NCBI GenBank assembly: GCA_041655055.1
Contig: JBBAGE010000011.1
Location: 1-28,191, forward strand
DNA from: JBBAGE01 sp041655055
GTDB lineage: Bacteria > Pseudomonadota > Alphaproteobacteria > Rhodobacterales > Rhodobacteraceae
DNA length: 28,191 bases
Reading direction: 5' to 3'
In this document: positions 24,663-28,191 of the stretch, piece by piece
How positions within the stretch are numbered: the first letter of the stretch is position 1
Layout: every line of letters begins with the position of its first letter
The notes under the pieces: generated by a model
What the model was told of the DNA's origin: nothing
The model's database searches: none
Seen by the model: the letters and a program-made list of their open reading frames with translations, nothing else
Translations under genes and position numbers: made by a program

Positions 24663-24685
24663 GCGCGGCCACCATCGGCCGCGCC
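24662..24685. terminator. Hairpin between convergent GntR and binding protein copy 2 genes
   Basis: GGCGCGGCC (24662-24670) and GGCCGCGCC (24677-24685) form a 9-base-pair stem with a 6-base loop in the 31-base gap between two convergent genes. It is followed by a run of 8 C on the plus strand and no T-run on either side, so it is a plausible but atypical bidirectional terminator. Confidence 0.5.
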
Positions 24686-24693
24686 CCCCCCGA

Positions 24694-25713
24694 TCACTCG
24701 GCGCGGGCCTGCGGCAGGATCGCGGTCTCATAAGCGGCTGCGGTGTAATCCTTGTCTGTGCTTTCGGCTTGCAGACGCAGCAGAAGCTCCCAGCCATCCC
24801 GGTTCACCTTGGCCCCGTCAAGAAACGAGCTTGACGCCTGGCTGAACCCATCGCGCCAGAGCGTTTCATCAAGCGCCTCGAAATACCGATCCTTGAGCAC
24901 GGCGCCTGCCGCTTCGGGATCGGCCTTGATCGTGGCGATCGCATCGGCAAGCCCCTGATGAAGCCGGGCGACAAGGTCTTCGTTCTCGGCGATCCAGTCG
25001 GCGCGGGCATAGGCCGCGACATAGGGCACTTCGGCCAGTTCGGGAATGTCACCCCCGGCAAGGCTGATCCAGCGCACGCCGGTGCCATCCACCAACACGC
25101 CGCTCAGCCCGCCGATACCCCACATGCCGCCGTCGATCTGATCGTTGCGGATCGATTCCATGATCGCGACCACATCGGTCAGGGTGCGGTATTGCACATC
25201 CGCAACGCTCATCCCCGCAGTGCGCAGCATGGCATCAAGCGTGATATAATGCGCAGACCCCGGCGCCGCCGACACAAGGCGCAGGCCACGCAGCGCTTCG
25301 ATACGTTCGGCAACCGGCGCATCCTGCGACACGCCCAGCGCATCGACGGTGCTTTGCGACAGGATCAATTCGCTTACCGGGCCGGCGGTGACGGCCAGGG
25401 CTTTCAGATCGGCCCCTTCGGCAATCGCGTCAACCCCGGTGGATGATCCGACCTGACAGACATCGATCGAATCCGACAGCAGCGCGGCGATGCAATTGGC
25501 GCTGTTACCGCGAAGGTCGGTGATTTCGATCTGCACATCATGGGCGGCAAAGATTTCGGGCATCGCCTCGCCCAACAGCGCCGGCGCGTGGTTTGCCGAT
25601 ACACCCGCCACACCGTAACGCACCGTATCGGCGGCCGATGCGGCCCCCGCGCCCGCCACCGCGACCAGCGATGCAAGCAGCCACGCGGATGGTTTTAGGT
25701 TGTGATTGATCAA
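24694..25713 (-). CDS. ABC-type substrate-binding protein, SsuA/TauA-like (copy 2)
   Basis: A 339-residue periplasmic protein, paralog of the one at 21198-22220 and alignable end to end with nearly no gaps. A Sec signal peptide (MINHNLKPSAWLLASLVAV) is cleaved near residue 28. It shares the two-Cys stretch NCIAALLSDSIDVCQVG, then SSTGVDAIAEGADLKALAV and the terminal ESTDKDYTAAAYET. The start is an uncommon TTG (25711-25713): it overlaps the stop of the upstream flavoprotein as TTGA, and AGGAGAGGAG lies just upstream, so coupled initiation is likely. No ATG fits. Like copy 1 it has no permease or ATPase next to it here. Confidence 0.87.
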   Translation of the reverse strand: MINHNLKPSAWLLASLVAVAGAGAASAADTVRYGVAGVSANHAPALLGEAMPEIFAAHDVQIEITDLRGNSANCIAALLSDSIDVCQVGSSTGVDAIAEGADLKALAVTAGPVSELILSQSTVDALGVSQDAPVAERIEALRGLRLVSAAPGSAHYITLDAMLRTAGMSVADVQYRTLTDVVAIMESIRNDQIDGGMWGIGGLSGVLVDGTGVRWISLAGGDIPELAEVPYVAAYARADWIAENEDLVARLHQGLADAIATIKADPEAAGAVLKDRYFEALDETLWRDGFSQASSSFLDGAKVNRDGWELLLRLQAESTDKDYTAAAYETAILPQARAE

Positions 25714-26654
25714 GACATCTCTCCTCTCCTGTTATGGGTGGGGCGCAGACGCGCGGCGATGACGCTTGCGGCACTGGCCCCTTCGGACGCGGCCATCACG
25801 GCATCGCCGCCATAGCCGGAACGGACCGCGCCGGCGGCAAATAGCCCGCGCAGGTCTGTTTCAAACATGCTGTTCGTGATGATGCTGCCATCGGGGGCAA
25901 GACTGCACAGCCCGTGCGCCAGGCCCGAATTCGGGTCGGCGCCGATCTTGGGAAAGATCGAAAAGCAGGCCATTTCCGTCTCGTCGCCATTTGCATTTCG
26001 CAAACGGACGGTTTCAAGCCCGTTATCCCCGCAAAGCTCGGCCACCTGCCATTCCCACATGAAACGCAGGTTGGGCCGGGTCTCGGCACGTTCCAGATAG
26101 CCGCGGCGCGCGCGGGCCTGCCCACGGACCACGACGGTCACGGTGTTGGCAAAATCGGCCAGCACCAGCGCCTCTTGCAGCGCCGCATCACCGCCGCCGA
26201 TCACCATCACATCGCGGCCCCGGCACAGCGGCCCGTCACAGGCGGCGCAATGGCTGACGCCGCGGCCCTCAAGCGCCGTTTCGCCCGCAATGCCCAGCCT
26301 GCGCGCCGTGCCGCCGGTTGCCAGCAGCACCGCCCGGGCAAGGGCGAAACCATCCGCATAACGCACGGTCAACCCTGCAGAATCCTGCACGATCGCCTCG
26401 ACCGTATCGGGCGAAAATCGGGTGCCGGCATCGCGGGCAGCGGTGTAAAGCGTGGCGGAAAAATCGGGCCCGCTGATGGCATTGCCGGGTGGGACACCTT
26501 CGACGCGGGCCACGGTTGCAATCTGGCCGCCGAACTGGGGCGCACCTTCGAAAACCAGCACCGAAAGCCCCCGCCCTGCCGCATGCCATGCCGCCGTAAG
26601 CCCGGTGATCCCGCCCCCGATCACCACCAGATCATATCTGCCGTGCCGCAACAT
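25710..26654 (-). CDS. Thioredoxin-reductase-like FAD/NAD(P) disulfide oxidoreductase
   Basis: A 314-residue flavoprotein of the low-molecular-weight TrxB type. FAD site GGGITG at residues 13-18; GGQIATVARVEG near 42 follows the TrxB pattern. The redox-active pair is CAAC at 136-139 within HCAACDGP, and the NADPH site GGGDAA at 153-158. The C-terminal GLFAAGAVRSGYGGDAVMAASEG is the FAD-clasping end. It is typical TrxB length but with CAAC instead of the usual CATC. I chose the ATG at 26652-26654 (MLRHGRYDLVVIGGG); open codons upstream cross the promoter region. It runs first in an operon with binding protein copy 2 and is divergent from the UGSC-like gene. It may deliver electrons to that Cys protein; this is inferred from position. 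Confidence 0.88.
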   Translation of the reverse strand: MLRHGRYDLVVIGGGITGLTAAWHAAGRGLSVLVFEGAPQFGGQIATVARVEGVPPGNAISGPDFSATLYTAARDAGTRFSPDTVEAIVQDSAGLTVRYADGFALARAVLLATGGTARRLGIAGETALEGRGVSHCAACDGPLCRGRDVMVIGGGDAALQEALVLADFANTVTVVVRGQARARRGYLERAETRPNLRFMWEWQVAELCGDNGLETVRLRNANGDETEMACFSIFPKIGADPNSGLAHGLCSLAPDGSIITNSMFETDLRGLFAAGAVRSGYGGDAVMAASEGASAASVIAARLRPTHNRRGEMS

Positions 26655-26706
26655 GCCTGTCACCCGATACCCCCTGTTCGTGCCAAAACGTCTGGACAAG
26701 ACCTTA

Positions 26707-26741
26707 ACAATTGGCAAAGTGTTGTCCATACAATTTGCAAA
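26707..26741. promoter_or_regulatory. Operator candidates in the flavoprotein/UGSC-like divergent promoter
   Basis: Two direct repeats, ACAATTGGCAAA (26707-26718) and ACAATTTGCAAA (26730-26741), differ at one base and start 23 bases apart, about two helical turns. Between and overlapping them lies TTGTCCATACAA (26722-26733), whose core GTCCATAC matches 7 of 8 positions of the HutC-type GntR consensus GTMTAKAC as I recall it. The gap is only 87 bases, so the element could control both directions. Confidence 0.5.
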
Positions 26742-28191
26742 ATGAGAGGCGTGCTTTTGACTTTGCGAAATTCCGGTCGCTTTTCCACCGTTTGGCCCGG
26801 CAGCCCGCGCCAATTGGCCCAAGCCCAATTGGCGACACGGCCTGCCCAGACCGAAGGGCTGCGTATCGCCCAGCTTTGGGATTTCCTCTTTCGCGGGGAT
26901 GAGGTGTTCGACATGCTCGAAGCGCCGCTGCGCGAAAGGTTGCCGGGGGTCGAATTCATTTCATGGCGCAGCTTTGGCAGCACCCATGGCGCGAATGAGG
27001 CCGAGGTTCTGGCCGGCCTGCCCGATCGTTTGCGCGAACTCGGGGTCGATCTCGTGCTGTCGGGCATTGGTTGCTGCGGGTCTTGCACCCCGGCGGTTCT
27101 GCGTGCGGCCGCCGCCTGCGAGCGCGCGGGTTTTCCCACGGTTTCGCTTGTGTGCGAAGGGTTTATCGGCCAGGCAAACGTGACCGCCGAGGGGATCGGC
27201 CTGCCCAATCTGCCGATTGCCCGCATCCCCGGCCATGTGGATGTGCTGTCCGCCGAGGAACTGGAACGCGTGCTTGCCGAGGTCACGGCAGATGAAATCG
27301 TGGCGGCCCTTGCCGCCCCGCCCGACACGGTCGCGCCCGAAACAACCCCCGAATATGGCCCCCGCGACATCGTGTTTACCGGCGATCTGGATGCGGTGCA
27401 GGACCATTACGAACAGGCCGGATGGTCGGATGGCCTGCCCTTTGTGCCGCCCACGATCGACCGGGTCGAGGCCTTTCTTGCCCATACATCTTTGGCCCCC
27501 GATGATGTGCTTGGCATCGTTGTATCCGACAACCGCGCCGCGACGGTCTGGAGTGTGGCGGTCAACGGCGTCATGGCCGGATGCCGGCCCGAATATATGC
27601 CGGTTCTGGTGGCGATTGCCGAAGCCATCTGCGATCCCGGTTTCGGGATCGAGCGCAATTCCAGCAGCGGCGCTGAAACGCTGATCATGGTCAACGGCCC
27701 GGTGATCGAACGGCTGGGGCTGAATTTTGAACAGGGCGTGCTGCGCGATGGTTTTCGCGCCAATACCTCCATCGGGCGGTTCTTTCGGCTCTATTTCCGC
27801 AATGTCGCCGGTTTCCGCCCGCATGAACAGGACAAGGCCACATTCGGCAACACCTGGCGCGTGGTTATGGCGGAAAACGAAGCGGTTCTGCGCGAACTTG
27901 GCTGGCCCTCGATCGGGCAGGAAGCAGGCTTTGGCCCCGATGACAGCGTGGTGACGATCGCGCGCTATTCAGGTGGCGATGTGATGCCCAATGTGGGCGG
28001 CAGCAGCCCCGAAGATATCGCCGCCGTGCTTGCGGACGGGATCAGCAAGATGATCACCTGGCAATTGCGCTATACGCTGGGTTTTGCCAATGGCATGTTG
28101 CGCCCGCTGTTGCTGATCACGCCAATCCTTGCGCGCACGCTGGCCGCCGGTGGCTGGGGCAAACCCGAACTGAGGCAGTTTCTATTCGACA
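26742..28191 (+). CDS. UGSC-like (Cys form) large protein, 3-prime end off the window
   Basis: An open frame of 483 codons from the ATG at 26742 to the right edge, with no stop. GTG 26751, or TTG 26757 and 26763, are alternative starts that fit a GAGAGG ribosome site better. The N-terminal domain (about 1-180) has LWDFLFRGDEVF, SFGSTHGANEAEVLAGLP and GIGCCGSCTPAV, with Cys111, Cys112 and Cys115. This matches, from memory, the UGSC (seleno)protein family, in which the first residue of the motif may be selenocysteine; here it is Cys112. The C-terminal domain (from about 205) starts DHYEQAGWSDGLPFVPPTIDRV, with VAVNGVMAGCRPEYMPVL and ETLIMVNGPVIERLG later, a widespread uncharacterised family. 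No signal peptide. It is divergent from a TrxB-like reductase, which suggests thiol redox chemistry. Function unknown. Confidence 0.85.
   Translation, partial: MRGVLLTLRNSGRFSTVWPGSPRQLAQAQLATRPAQTEGLRIAQLWDFLFRGDEVFDMLEAPLRERLPGVEFISWRSFGSTHGANEAEVLAGLPDRLRELGVDLVLSGIGCCGSCTPAVLRAAAACERAGFPTVSLVCEGFIGQANVTAEGIGLPNLPIARIPGHVDVLSAEELERVLAEVTADEIVAALAAPPDTVAPETTPEYGPRDIVFTGDLDAVQDHYEQAGWSDGLPFVPPTIDRVEAFLAHTSLAPDDVLGIVVSDNRAATVWSVAVNGVMAGCRPEYMPVLVAIAEAICDPGFGIERNSSSGAETLIMVNGPVIERLGLNFEQGVLRDGFRANTSIGRFFRLYFRNVAGFRPHEQDKATFGNTWRVVMAENEAVLRELGWPSIGQEAGFGPDDSVVTIARYSGGDVMPNVGGSSPEDIAAVLADGISKMITWQLRYTLGFANGMLRPLLLITPILARTLAAGGWGKPELRQFLFD

Noticed and set aside
27072..27086. Selenocysteine insertion at the UGSC-like motif
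   Set aside because: The codons read TGC TGC GGG TCT TGC, so all positions are ordinary Cys; there is no in-frame TGA and no need for a SECIS element.

Overview
The window looks like a chromosomal stretch from a marine or host-associated alphaproteobacterium, most likely in the Rhodobacterales (Roseobacter/Rhodobacter relatives). It is roughly 60% GC with short intergenic gaps and many ATGA-type overlaps. It carries a trimethylamine monooxygenase of the Roseobacter type, an ScoAB/BktB ketone-body set, and PAS-LuxR, IclR and GntR regulators typical of that group. No tRNA, rRNA, CRISPR, IS element or phage gene was seen. Taxonomy is inferred from protein resemblance only.

Region 1 (1-6727, all minus strand) is transport and short-chain acyl metabolism. 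A leftward operon runs from a Tat-exported NMT1/THI5-type binding protein through its ATPase and permease into a partial gene cut by the left edge. Upstream lie an IclR regulator, a BktB-like beta-ketothiolase and the two subunits of a succinyl-CoA:3-ketoacid CoA-transferase (scoAB). A good intrinsic terminator separates scoB from bktB. A PAS-LuxR regulator (6840-7394, plus) diverges from scoA across a gap holding a near-perfect palindrome.

Region 2 (7395-14160) is one 2,189-residue classical autotransporter: signal peptide, beta-helical passenger with a very Gly-rich segment and autotransporter-associated strand repeats, and a C-terminal beta-barrel ending in Phe. Region 3 (14161-16802) is modABC, a molybdate importer with a ModE-type inverted repeat just before modA. 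Region 4 (17041-18876) is tmm, encoding the enzyme that turns trimethylamine into its N-oxide, followed by a small Cys-rich lipoprotein on the other strand.

Region 5 (19015-28191) is the least conventional part. It holds a flavin monooxygenase-like protein with a pirin (minus), a divergent operon of binding protein, 61-residue GatC/AtzG-like protein, amidase-signature hydrolase and HutC-type GntR regulator (plus), a second paralogous binding protein overlapped by a thioredoxin-reductase-like flavoprotein (minus), and a large protein running off the right edge whose N-terminal domain has a GCCGSC motif like the Cys form of UGSC (seleno)proteins. Two sister binding proteins occur without membrane components in view. 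I read this as a candidate uptake-and-breakdown module for an unknown nitrogen- or sulfur-containing amide, with a thiol-redox arm; the substrate is unknown.
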